Origin: Eubacteriaceae bacterium
Lineage (GTDB): Bacteria > Bacillota > Clostridia > Lachnospirales > Lachnospiraceae
DNA: 64,000 bases
Assembly: GCA_910575665.1 (NCBI GenBank)
Contig: CAJTFB010000009.1
Coordinates: 36,712-100,711, forward strand
Reading direction: 5' to 3'
The notes beneath the pieces are model-generated. The model worked only from the letters and a program-made list of their open reading frames with translations. It made no database searches and was not told where the DNA came from. Position numbers and translations under genes: made by a program. Positions 18,501-23,905 of this stretch are shown here, piece after piece (the first letter of the stretch is position 1; every line of letters begins with the position of its first letter).

Positions 18501-18710
18501 CTCGGCTTCCAGAGGGGAACCGGCAAGACGGTTTTCGTAGACACTGCGGAACGTGTCACCGTAAGCGGCTTCCACTGCCGTGTTATACACCTCACCCACG
18601 GTGAGGTTCTCGCCTGCCGCCTGGCATATACTGCTGTTTGAGGACAAAACAGTTCCACTTATCATAGCAGCGGTTATTGCTCCAAACAATATCTTTCCTA
18701 ATCTTCTCAT
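12561..18710 (-). CDS. Secreted RHS polymorphic toxin with GH75 chitosanase-like tip (copy 1)
   Basis: About 2,049 residues. A signal peptide (residues 1-33) is followed by a DUF6531-type domain (DGVDTATGHLMLSRNDLSL, ~75-95), many YD/RHS repeats, the RHS core (FRYCGEYYD to LHLYTYCENDGVNAWDPSG) and a variable C-terminal domain from ~1826. That tip fits GH75 chitosanases: NLKIDADG near 1853-1855, then VADIGPNGKFGEGSIKL. There the Asp (~1965) and Glu (~1974) correspond to the catalytic pair in the family's D..GE signature, with a shorter loop between them. The ATG at 18710 has AGGAG ten bases upstream; a TTG at 18719 is too close. The RHS shell is inferred to carry the tip to other cells; the substrate may be a cell-wall polymer. 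Confidence 0.85.
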   Translation of the reverse strand: MRRLGKILFGAITAAMISGTVLSSNSSICQAAGENLTVGEVYNTAVEAAYGDTFRSVYENRLAGSPLEAEEIDGVDTATGHLMLSRNDLSLDGTGGMDFELNRYYDSNEANLGHATVEYTQKLEVDTIWVNYTAADGSQRRIIVNAAVWKNHKKALKNLLATYEKGEGRRGVSFDGEPDYEEKTQRTKIVSNERHNVYGLASGWRYDFPWIETVTLTEKEGWGKEPRYLHYGSAGVMNIETETDNASKSYSIKGLEGYGYEDIKLEDWDKTVDGIACKYLLRDKTGLRTYFNENGVIVLQKDAHGNKITYTYTDEIYFSKITDSVGREIVFHYKEDDGEKTLSSVTVQGQSMEGGVSKKTITYETEEKSYTPHYGDRLHGVVLTSATVDGSKEKYAYKTVERLVNTSGAGVASQRVSTNQSYLLNKITADGSETHYEYRAGSLRGSKEAGTGQKRDVVTERFYVTREYEKDIKTGKKSNGIKYDYFQKKGSGGLRSYDDFREREDKKDGSAGTIYEAWQYGNSGLRTVTVVSTFNPNKYKTNGKYYDYTYKKSKINPETLRLKKDTKKNVTLYIYNENKLLTDEINYGKEKEETLYRYDKNEKGSLVVLETDKSFGKAGDKAATTKQGYTYDNYRNVLTEKENKAYLAKNRGKEHLYTTTYTYQGTGNGYPAGDAAMVCLLVTEESYMSAATRHKMVSAVAANGIDYASISEQKSVNGGAYKTISKTDFRYDGQGNETQGKVYPSYSTDGEKEVIQNDYTYNRLGQQTKKTVTITSAKRPADNRTYTEEEVSCDTFGNELSYTDENGLVTKTSYDPETGEETETVNAVGTEYESKEKEYQSVDGLKTMTVDDYGRVSIDIQDAFGNTVISKDEAAGTWTESIYDYGSGEDDGSASGDDEESDSDEEKEETARLIEERTYPFEPDEKRFIINENGETVPNYYITGKGKDILSGSKHFYDNLGNEIGSAEFSNGELDAAHCSSWSFSKSETEVVGEEDDAQTISTSYSKALNPAKYQPEADAEGYYDQFNEAVLSETITKTVTDVGGNTLSQTSTAIRGKNRVETVTTYETDDFGRTTKENMVTRKQQDGKWLPAYETQTLFTYDDNGNVSQTETKSRKEGEMDWQSQTVKTDYNEQGQVTGEYSPRGSKENVATKYEYNILGQMIQSEIPQEKKDGSITYQKTTTEYDNTGNVTEKNEQMDGDRTAKTEYTYDKRGNLVMVKSHLEGDKAQYVQYVYDIQGNKVRQFTGMTEPLLLTVTEVAEETKAEDTFTYAGKTYQLTISGKKKTDDIRETKYEYDGKNQLVAFTDPEGRRETYTYDVNSNLTQTVDKNGNTQKSTYDYQNRLTEMVAKEKKTGKETRHNYTYNAYGDVATLDDTAFVYEDASGQVTRETTKLTRNKDVVKNYTYDSVGKKSAFAVKVGDDTKLSLHYNYDGESKLTAVTDENGSQVVGYSYDTDGNLAERTVSGNNQNTTYTYDYQNRLTVMKNQTGSAGVISQYSSEYLANGQKSKEISDVTDKDGKKSQKTAAYTYDLLGRIKKETKTGSGDISYTYDSNNNRKEMAVGNKVTAYKYNKNDELLCTDTLNTDTEEDSVVIYKYDKNGNQLATVNRYGIPSDKKDSTYVDIDVTLGENRLNENVVNHYNALNQLTQTLTKNYKVSFTYDAEGLRTSKTVNGEKTVFVWDGDQLVMELSDSGKVQKRFIRGNDLIYADKGDNTEKQYYVTDPHGNVVQLTDESGAVTKTYEYDSFGNELNSDSKDDNPFRYCGEYYDRETEEIYLRARYYQPKVGRFLTRDTYTGKEDEPLSLHLYTYCENDGVNAWDPSGYKSNTTISVNRYKQGKKTAILVKSNLKIDADGSPRAYAPDNKKYKPLDYLANAGYEGNWWGIVTENGNPVTQKEGKYKGYYISTTALENPKYNIKDVKRYVNSEKIPYIVKSDLFNSGDVELGDICYVQYKDKGSYAIVADIGPNGKFGEGSIKLVNNLGLPINYSSTGKIIGGGMDKKKIKYIIFKNSKKVTEGSYTKSNSEIKNMGRKWMKKFNKKELLKQCK

Positions 18711-18758
18711 AGATTTCAAACTCCTTTCTTACGCAAAACCCCATTCTTCCTGCTAAAT

Positions 18759-19430
18759 TTATAATCCATTTACTGGCTTCTTTTTCAGTTCTTTGACTGT
18801 CATCCCTGCTTCCAGTTTCTCTATCACTTCATCAAAGGTATAGGTCTCATTCATAATCAGTATAGCGACTTCTACCCGCTCTTCTTTTCCCAGCGATTTT
18901 TCTTCCAGTGTCTTTACCTGCTCTCTCGTCAGACCCAGCTGTTCCTCTGTGGTAAGAATCTCACTATCCTTAACCACCTCTGACCATTTTCGGTTATCCG
19001 AAACCGTCCCCTTGGCTTTCGCCAGTTCTATCGCCTTTCTCCCTGTTTTGACAGATAGTCTCTCTGCCTCCTGCAAATCTTCCAGAGAATAGCCATCCTT
19101 TTCCATCTGATATTTTTCGTTCTCCGGTATGGTAAAGAACGCCTTTTCCAGTTCTTCTGCTGTCTTTTCCCAGTCTTTCGTTTTCACCTGCCGCTCTGCC
19201 ACATCCTCTCTGGACATTTCATAAAATTCTGCGTACAAATCCGCAGTCTCACGGTCAGAATCACAGAAGGAAAGGTAATTTTCCTCTTTTTGTTTCTCTA
19301 CACTCTGTTTCTTTTTGCTTTGGTTACTATTTCGAAGTACAGAAAATAATATTCCTGTGATAGCAAACAACAAGACAATCAAAATACCTATCACGCAAAT
19401 CTTTTTCTTTTTGTTGATTAGTTCCTTCAA
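18759..19430 (-). CDS. Small membrane-anchored helical protein of the RHS operon (copy 1)
   Basis: A 223-residue protein with one N-terminal TM helix (residues ~10-33, ICVIGILIVLLFAITGILFSV) and a charged, helical external domain (ENYLSFCDSDRETADLYAEF, EELEKAFFTIPENEKYQM, TYTFDEVIEKLEAG). No enzyme motif is visible and I do not recognise the family. The start is TTG with GGAGG six bases upstream; the second copy also uses TTG. It always lies between the kelch gene and the RHS gene, 39 bp upstream of the RHS start region, so it may help export, fold or anchor the RHS protein. That role is inference. Confidence 0.8.
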   Translation of the reverse strand: MKELINKKKKICVIGILIVLLFAITGILFSVLRNSNQSKKKQSVEKQKEENYLSFCDSDRETADLYAEFYEMSREDVAERQVKTKDWEKTAEELEKAFFTIPENEKYQMEKDGYSLEDLQEAERLSVKTGRKAIELAKAKGTVSDNRKWSEVVKDSEILTTEEQLGLTREQVKTLEEKSLGKEERVEVAILIMNETYTFDEVIEKLEAGMTVKELKKKPVNGL

Positions 19431-19482
19431 AAAAAGCCTCCATTCAAGAAAAATTAGTTTCTCATTCCCAAATATGACAATT

Positions 19483-19512
19483 AGGACTTACCAGCCATAA
19501 CTGGCAAATCCT
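19483..19512 (-). other. Intergenic RNA hairpin between kelch and small-protein genes (copy 1)
   Basis: On the minus strand AGGATTTGCCAG pairs with CTGGTAAGTCCT around a six-base loop. All twelve positions pair if two G-U wobbles are allowed, while the plus strand would have mismatches, so the structure suits the transcript. No U-run follows, so it is more likely a processing or attenuation element than a terminator. The same arms recur at 43714-43754 with a longer loop. Confidence 0.6.
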
Positions 19513-19518
19513 CTATTG

Positions 19519-22500
19519 TCATTTTTCCTTTTTATCAGTCAGGGTAATCTCCACTCTGGTCTTCCCATCCATCTTCGCTTCCACAGGAATAGACTGGTAG
19601 GTCTCAAAACTCTCTCCACGCTCCAGACTTCCCTTGAGTTTTAACACCAGAACACCTTTTTTCGGCTGGTATTTTAGAAGGGTAACACCGTCGGCTCCCC
19701 CTTTCAGCACCTCCTCTTCCTCAAAAGAGGAGGCATTTAATATCTGCATTTCATCGGGATTGACGTTTACGGTCACAATCTTCGTCTGTCCCTTTTTCAG
19801 ATTTCCGGCGGTTACCTGCAGTTCATAGGCTTCGCCTTTCTTTACCATCATTTCCTTGGTGGTACTTTGTACCTTGACAGTATACTGCTCTACTACATCC
19901 AGCACACCATATCCGGTCATTTCCCCGCCGATACTGTATATGTCGTTGCCGGATGCGGCCAGTGCGGAATCTTTCTTTGTCAGGTTCATGGCAGAAATCC
20001 GGCTCCACTCATCGGTATAGGTGTCATAAACCAGGACTTCCTTTGTCTCCGCTTCTTTTACCATGTATATCTTTCCACTGATGACAGCGGATGCCTTGTA
20101 TTGGTCGGATATCGCAAACGGACATTCCGTTCCTGCATCCTCAAACATATTATCTTCCGGGAGGTATTCCTGCCAGAACATCTTCTCCCCATCCTCTTTT
20201 AATACAAACACACGGTTGTCTACGCTGGCAGCATCAATGACGGTACTGGTATCTGGCATGACTACCGTTTCCCAAGTATCGGTTTTGATGTCGTATATTT
20301 CCGCTTTATCGGTTGCCCCTGCCTTTGTCCATACATAGAGCCTGTCTTTGCTGACAGCAGATGCCAGATTGGTTCTTCCCTCTGCCATGTCCGACCTTTT
20401 CTGCCACTGCTTTGTCTCTGTATTGAAAGCATAAACAACATATAACAACTTACCTGTGGCGCTGGTGTCAGTCTGGCCGCCGATCACATAAACCTCATTA
20501 TTGTAAGCAAACATGGTCTGCCGACAGATACCAGTTTCTGTGCCAGGATAGTCCGGCAGCGTCTCCCATGTCTTTTTATCCGTATCATATGCTGCAAAAC
20601 TTTTCAGCGAGCCGGCGGCATTTTCCCCGCCGAGGACATAGATCTTTCCTCCTGCCGTGACTGCGACGGCATTTCTTTTGCCCTCCTGCATCGGTGTCGT
20701 ATAAACCCATTCGGACTGGCTGTCGGTATTGAAAATCATGCGAGATGTTTCCCCTGTTAGGGATGCGTTTTCCCTTGCCGTTACTGTGAAGCCGAGTGTT
20801 TTCCCTGCTGTTTCGTTGTTGTAAATGTAATCGTAGGTCGTACCTGTCACAACCGCTTCGCTGATTTTTTTGCCTCCATCATAAACACAGACGAGGTATT
20901 CTTTTGCTTTGTCTACCGCATTCCATGTGATGGTAACTTTGTCCTGTCCTTTGATGGCGGTCGGTTCCGGGATAACAAAACGCTTTTTCAGGTGGAGGGT
21001 GTAATTCCCCGTCCCATTGTTCTTTACGCTTACTTTTAGATATTTTCTACCGTTATATGCCCCGATAAAAAGGAAGTTGTTGTCCAGACCGGAGTTATCG
21101 TCGTAGCCCACTCGTTCCTTATTCGTGTCATACAGGACTGCCTGCGTGTCTATGCTAGAATCACTGTAAATGTCGTAGGCAATGCTCGGTTTGGTGTCAA
21201 AGTAATAATAGTTTTCCTGTCCTACCGTGATGACGGAACGAGTAACTGGCTGGTTCTCTTTTAATTCCACAGCCCCGTTAAAGCCGACTGTCTCGTAGTG
21301 TACGGTGAAATACGGATTGCGGTCAATTTTTGCCTGATAGGCGCGGTTGGAGTTGTCTGCCACAAGCGCCACGCCGTAGTTCGCTTCCCCGGCGGCCCAT
21401 GCTTTTACCATGTCGGTTACGTCGCACTGGTAGTTTCCCGCTTTCTGGATTCCCATGGAAGCGGTCGCCTCCGGTTCATAGGCCGGGCGGTTGTTGTAGG
21501 TCAGCTTGTTGACGCTCCAGTTCTGCTTTACTTTATGGATGCCGATGTCAAAGGTTTTCCCTGCTCCCAGTTTCATTGTTTTTTCATTTTTGATGTTAAG
21601 TGAGGCGTCCAGAATCTGAACGTTTGGCTGCTTTAACTCTGCCAGCGTGGACATTTTCGTGAATGCCACGCATTTGTTTGCCTGCAACAGGAGGGATTTG
21701 TCGTAGCCGAAGTTGCTGTCAGGCGAGCCGACATAGGCGGCACCCACTTTTACGTCCCTGCTGTGCCGGTCAGTTAAATATGTAGTCCGGATTTCCAATG
21801 GAAACTTCCTTTTTTTGCTGTTCCACCATTTTTTGTCCGGTGTTACCTGCAATGTTTTTTTCTTTTTGTTGTAGGAAAGTTTTGCTTTGGATGTCGTTAC
21901 TCCGCTGGCGTCGGTTATTTTCGTGCTCATGCGGGTAAATTTTGTCTTACCCTGTTTGGTTTTGAAGTAGATTTTTGTCCCTTTCACCTTTACTTTCAGC
22001 TTCGTATTCAGTTTGAAGGAAAGGGCTTTGCTTTTCTGCTTTTTTTGAATGGAAACGATCTCCTGCACCTTTTCCGGGAAAATGTCGTAGGAGACGTTGG
22101 TGTTTTTCATAACTTTTTTGTAGGTGACTTTGTTCTGGTTCAACACATCCGTTGCTGCTTTTTTCCCTGGATTGCTGATCTTTGCCTTTGCTGCTTTGAT
22201 CTTTTTGGCTTTTAAGGCGATCAACAGGCTGGTCTTACCCCGCTTCATAGAGACGACGGATTTCTTGTTTGCTTTTCTGGATATTTTAATGGCAAGATCT
22301 GTAGCTTTGGTTTTGTAATTTTTTCTGTCGGATTTTACAAGGGTGGTGTCGATTTCTTTCCAGTCACCACGTTTCTTATAGTGAACTGGCATGGAGTAGG
22401 TTACTGCCGTATAACTTCCGTCTGACATGGCAAACTGCTTGACGAACCGGTCTCTTTTTGCTGTCAATTCTTCAGTAATGGAGGCAACTTCGCTGGCCGC

Positions 22501-22635
22501 ATTTGATATGGCAGCGTCCGCCTTCAGTTCCTGTTCTTTCTGCAGGCCGGTGCCATAGAAGGAGGCCAGCACCAGTCCGCCTGCCAGCAGGCTGCCCAGT
22601 ATGATTTTTTTATTTTTTTCAGCATTCTTTTTCAT
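19519..22635 (-). CDS. Secreted DNRLRE/PPC/FnIII/kelch protein (copy 1)
   Basis: About 1,038 residues: signal sequence (residues ~10-40), a Lys-rich N-terminal region, a DNRLRE (CBM96-like) domain around 290-430 (TTYLTDRHSRDVKVGAAYVG), a pre-peptidase C-terminal domain (~460-560, ENYYYFDTKPSIAYDIY), one fibronectin III domain (~565-650), about five kelch repeats (~655-940, GKIYVLGGENAAGSLKSF) and a cohesin-like C-terminal domain. DNRLRE domains occur in RHS and wall-associated proteins, so an accessory or adhesive role for the RHS toxin is likely. ATG at 22635 has GGAGGA seven bases upstream; an upstream in-frame ATG lies in the leader. It heads the operon kelch-small-RHS-immunity. Confidence 0.88.
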   Translation of the reverse strand: MKKNAEKNKKIILGSLLAGGLVLASFYGTGLQKEQELKADAAISNAASEVASITEELTAKRDRFVKQFAMSDGSYTAVTYSMPVHYKKRGDWKEIDTTLVKSDRKNYKTKATDLAIKISRKANKKSVVSMKRGKTSLLIALKAKKIKAAKAKISNPGKKAATDVLNQNKVTYKKVMKNTNVSYDIFPEKVQEIVSIQKKQKSKALSFKLNTKLKVKVKGTKIYFKTKQGKTKFTRMSTKITDASGVTTSKAKLSYNKKKKTLQVTPDKKWWNSKKRKFPLEIRTTYLTDRHSRDVKVGAAYVGSPDSNFGYDKSLLLQANKCVAFTKMSTLAELKQPNVQILDASLNIKNEKTMKLGAGKTFDIGIHKVKQNWSVNKLTYNNRPAYEPEATASMGIQKAGNYQCDVTDMVKAWAAGEANYGVALVADNSNRAYQAKIDRNPYFTVHYETVGFNGAVELKENQPVTRSVITVGQENYYYFDTKPSIAYDIYSDSSIDTQAVLYDTNKERVGYDDNSGLDNNFLFIGAYNGRKYLKVSVKNNGTGNYTLHLKKRFVIPEPTAIKGQDKVTITWNAVDKAKEYLVCVYDGGKKISEAVVTGTTYDYIYNNETAGKTLGFTVTARENASLTGETSRMIFNTDSQSEWVYTTPMQEGKRNAVAVTAGGKIYVLGGENAAGSLKSFAAYDTDKKTWETLPDYPGTETGICRQTMFAYNNEVYVIGGQTDTSATGKLLYVVYAFNTETKQWQKRSDMAEGRTNLASAVSKDRLYVWTKAGATDKAEIYDIKTDTWETVVMPDTSTVIDAASVDNRVFVLKEDGEKMFWQEYLPEDNMFEDAGTECPFAISDQYKASAVISGKIYMVKEAETKEVLVYDTYTDEWSRISAMNLTKKDSALAASGNDIYSIGGEMTGYGVLDVVEQYTVKVQSTTKEMMVKKGEAYELQVTAGNLKKGQTKIVTVNVNPDEMQILNASSFEEEEVLKGGADGVTLLKYQPKKGVLVLKLKGSLERGESFETYQSIPVEAKMDGKTRVEITLTDKKEK

Positions 22636-22670
22636 CGTGTTCCTCCGATCATTTTTGTCTATCATATTTC

Positions 22671-22720
22671 CCGATGGTGCCAATTGATACCCAGTTACAT
22701 CCAAGACATCGGTCTCTTGG
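22671..22720 (-). promoter_or_regulatory. Structured 5' leader with possible pseudoknot (copy 1)
   Basis: In the leader of the kelch operon CCAAGA and TCTTGG (22715-22720 and 22701-22706) form a hairpin. Its loop contains CCGATG (22707-22712 on the complementary strand). That loop sequence is the exact complement of CATCGG 24 bases further on (22671-22676), just before the ribosome site at about 22645. A hairpin loop pairing downstream defines an H-type pseudoknot. I could not match it to a known riboswitch class. The same bases occur in copy 2, but the copies are too recent for this to be independent support. Confidence 0.45.
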
Positions 22721-22741
22721 CAGTACCGTTACAATATCTTA

Positions 22742-22807
22742 ATTATACATAATATTACATATTTCTACAAGAACTTCCGTTCGACATATATTGACAGAAT
22801 TCGACAA
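22742..22807 (-). promoter_or_regulatory. Promoter of kelch-RHS operon with three TGTC repeats (copy 1)
   Basis: On the minus strand there is TTGTAG (22765-22770), 17 bases, then TATAAT (22742-22747). Directly upstream, TGTC recurs three times at exactly 10-bp spacing (complement GACA at 22783, 22793 and 22803), i.e. on one face of the helix. This pattern suggests an activator or response-regulator site. The same arrangement lies at 46903-46968. Confidence 0.65.
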
Positions 22808-22902
22808 CGCTGAGGAGAATAGATATTTTAGAAAGTACATTGCAGTTTGTAAATCCCAGTCTATACTATGACCAAAAGAAATCTCTCGAGATCCCCAGGT
22901 AC

Positions 22903-22934
22903 TAAAAAAAACTCCCAGTAAAATATGAGAGTTT
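22903..22934 (-). terminator. Intrinsic terminator after the HAM1-like gene (copy 1)
   Basis: On the minus strand AAACTCTC pairs with GGGAGTTT (one U-G wobble) across a ten-base loop and is followed by a run of T. It ends the HAM1-like transcript at 22994 before the kelch-operon promoter begins. Confidence 0.75.
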
Positions 22935-22993
22935 ATTTAGTACCCTTATGTAAATGGGCCTAGCTCGACGGCTGTTATATATCCTTTCAAATG

Positions 22994-23605
22994 TCAACGA
23001 TGGGATAAAATCCTTCGGAAAAAATTCAAAAATGCCTCTTCCGTTACCGAGGTTTCGGATTCATGATAGACAAGATCACAAAAGTATTTACCACTCTTAA
23101 TATCTATGGATAAACTGTCCAGGGGAACCCCTTCTTTCAAAACGGAGCGCGGTTTATCTGTTAAAATAAATACGTTACTCTCCATGGATGGTTCCATGGC
23201 CTCATAGATCTGTTCCCCATCCAGCACAAGGCAGATCGCATTTTTATATCTGGCCGTCAGATCTCCATACCGTCTTGCAAGATCTGAATAATACGCAATC
23301 ATCTCCTCATCCGTCAAACGTTTTCCCGCTATCGTGCGCACATGGACTCCTGGCTGGATATCATCGGGAATGCCATCAAGATACAGTCCGGAATCGCAGG
23401 AAAATACCGGAATACGAAAAGCATGATAATATGCCAGCGCCTTCTGTCTGGCATTTTCCAAAGGCGTCCTGCCAGTCTCTGGCACATCCGGAATCTCACA
23501 GTTCAGATCCCTCAGTCCAATCAATTCAATCTCTAATTTTTTCACTATTCTCTTCATAGAAGCTAACTTGGCAGGATTTCCCATACCATATAATAGTTTA
23601 ATCTG
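22994..23605 (-). CDS. HAM1/RdgB-like nucleotide pyrophosphatase, damaged start (copy 1)
   Basis: Homologous over its length to the intact copy at 47145-47753. The family removes non-canonical purine NTPs. Visible motifs include NPAKLASMK near the N-terminus, FSCDSGLYLDGIP and PGVHVRTIAG. The position of the ATG in copy 2 reads ATT here (complement of 23603-23605), with the GGAGG intact ahead of it. The first ATG is at 23584, seven codons in. It also replaces the Thr of the TGN nucleotide-binding motif with Met (MGNPAK against TGNPAK). Copy 1 is therefore either poorly translated from ATT or starts late and lacks strand beta-1, and is probably impaired. Confidence 0.75.
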   Translation of the reverse strand, partial: QIKLLYGMGNPAKLASMKRIVKKLEIELIGLRDLNCEIPDVPETGRTPLENARQKALAYYHAFRIPVFSCDSGLYLDGIPDDIQPGVHVRTIAGKRLTDEEMIAYYSDLARRYGDLTARYKNAICLVLDGEQIYEAMEPSMESNVFILTDKPRSVLKEGVPLDSLSIDIKSGKYFCDLVYHESETSVTEEAFLNFFRRILSHR

Positions 23606-23652
23606 CGTCCTCCCTTGGGCTATTTTTAAAAAACTTTTTCGTTTTTACCCAC

Positions 23653-23886
23653 TTATTGTTGTTCTGAAAAATCCCTGCATAACTGAATTAATTTATCATA
23701 CTCTGACATACTGATCTTATAGTACCCGCTTTCACATAAGAGAATATTCTGATAAAAATAAACAGAGTCCAATCTTTCTCCCTTTCCGTCACTTAATTCC
23801 ACCCACGCAGTAGGGGAAACCCCCTCCAGATCTTCCAATGAAGCCGCCGCTTCACGAATTTTCATTCGCTCATGCGACAGCCTCAT
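23653..23886 (-). CDS. Small protein of unknown function
   Basis: A 77-residue frame rich in charged residues, with an aromatic stretch (DSVYFYQNILLCESGYYKISM). No family recognised. It starts 19 bp after the stop of the secreted esterase and lies just before the HAM1-like gene, so it could be cotranscribed with either. The ribosome site is weak and an internal ATG (M8) is possible. No second copy accompanies the other HAM1-like gene. Confidence 0.5.
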   Translation of the reverse strand: MRLSHERMKIREAAASLEDLEGVSPTAWVELSDGKGERLDSVYFYQNILLCESGYYKISMSEYDKLIQLCRDFSEQQ

Positions 23887-23905
23887 TTTTTGTTTATCGG
23901 CTATT

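Larger units (their letters stand above)
12561..23605 (-). repeat. Segmental duplication, copy 1 (HAM1-like, kelch, small protein, RHS)
   Basis: Four genes in the same order and strand recur at 36670-47753: HAM1-like pyrophosphatase, DNRLRE/kelch protein, small membrane-anchored protein and RHS protein. Promoter, leader, terminator and intergenic hairpin are also repeated. Similarity is high throughout and stops at the variable RHS tip after WDPSG. Differences between the copies (lost start codon in the copy-1 pyrophosphatase, truncated kelch C-terminus in copy 2) show that both have begun to diverge. Confidence 0.9.

Noticed and set aside
12561..18710. Numerous long plus-strand reading frames inside the RHS, kelch and pel genes
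   Set aside because: They are mirror frames of real minus-strand genes: they lack ribosome sites, have odd composition and do not resemble proteins.
22636..22740. Known riboswitch class in the kelch-operon leader
   Set aside because: I compared it mentally with c-di-GMP, SAM, TPP, glycine, purine, ZTP and guanidine motifs and found no match. I kept only the pseudoknot observation.
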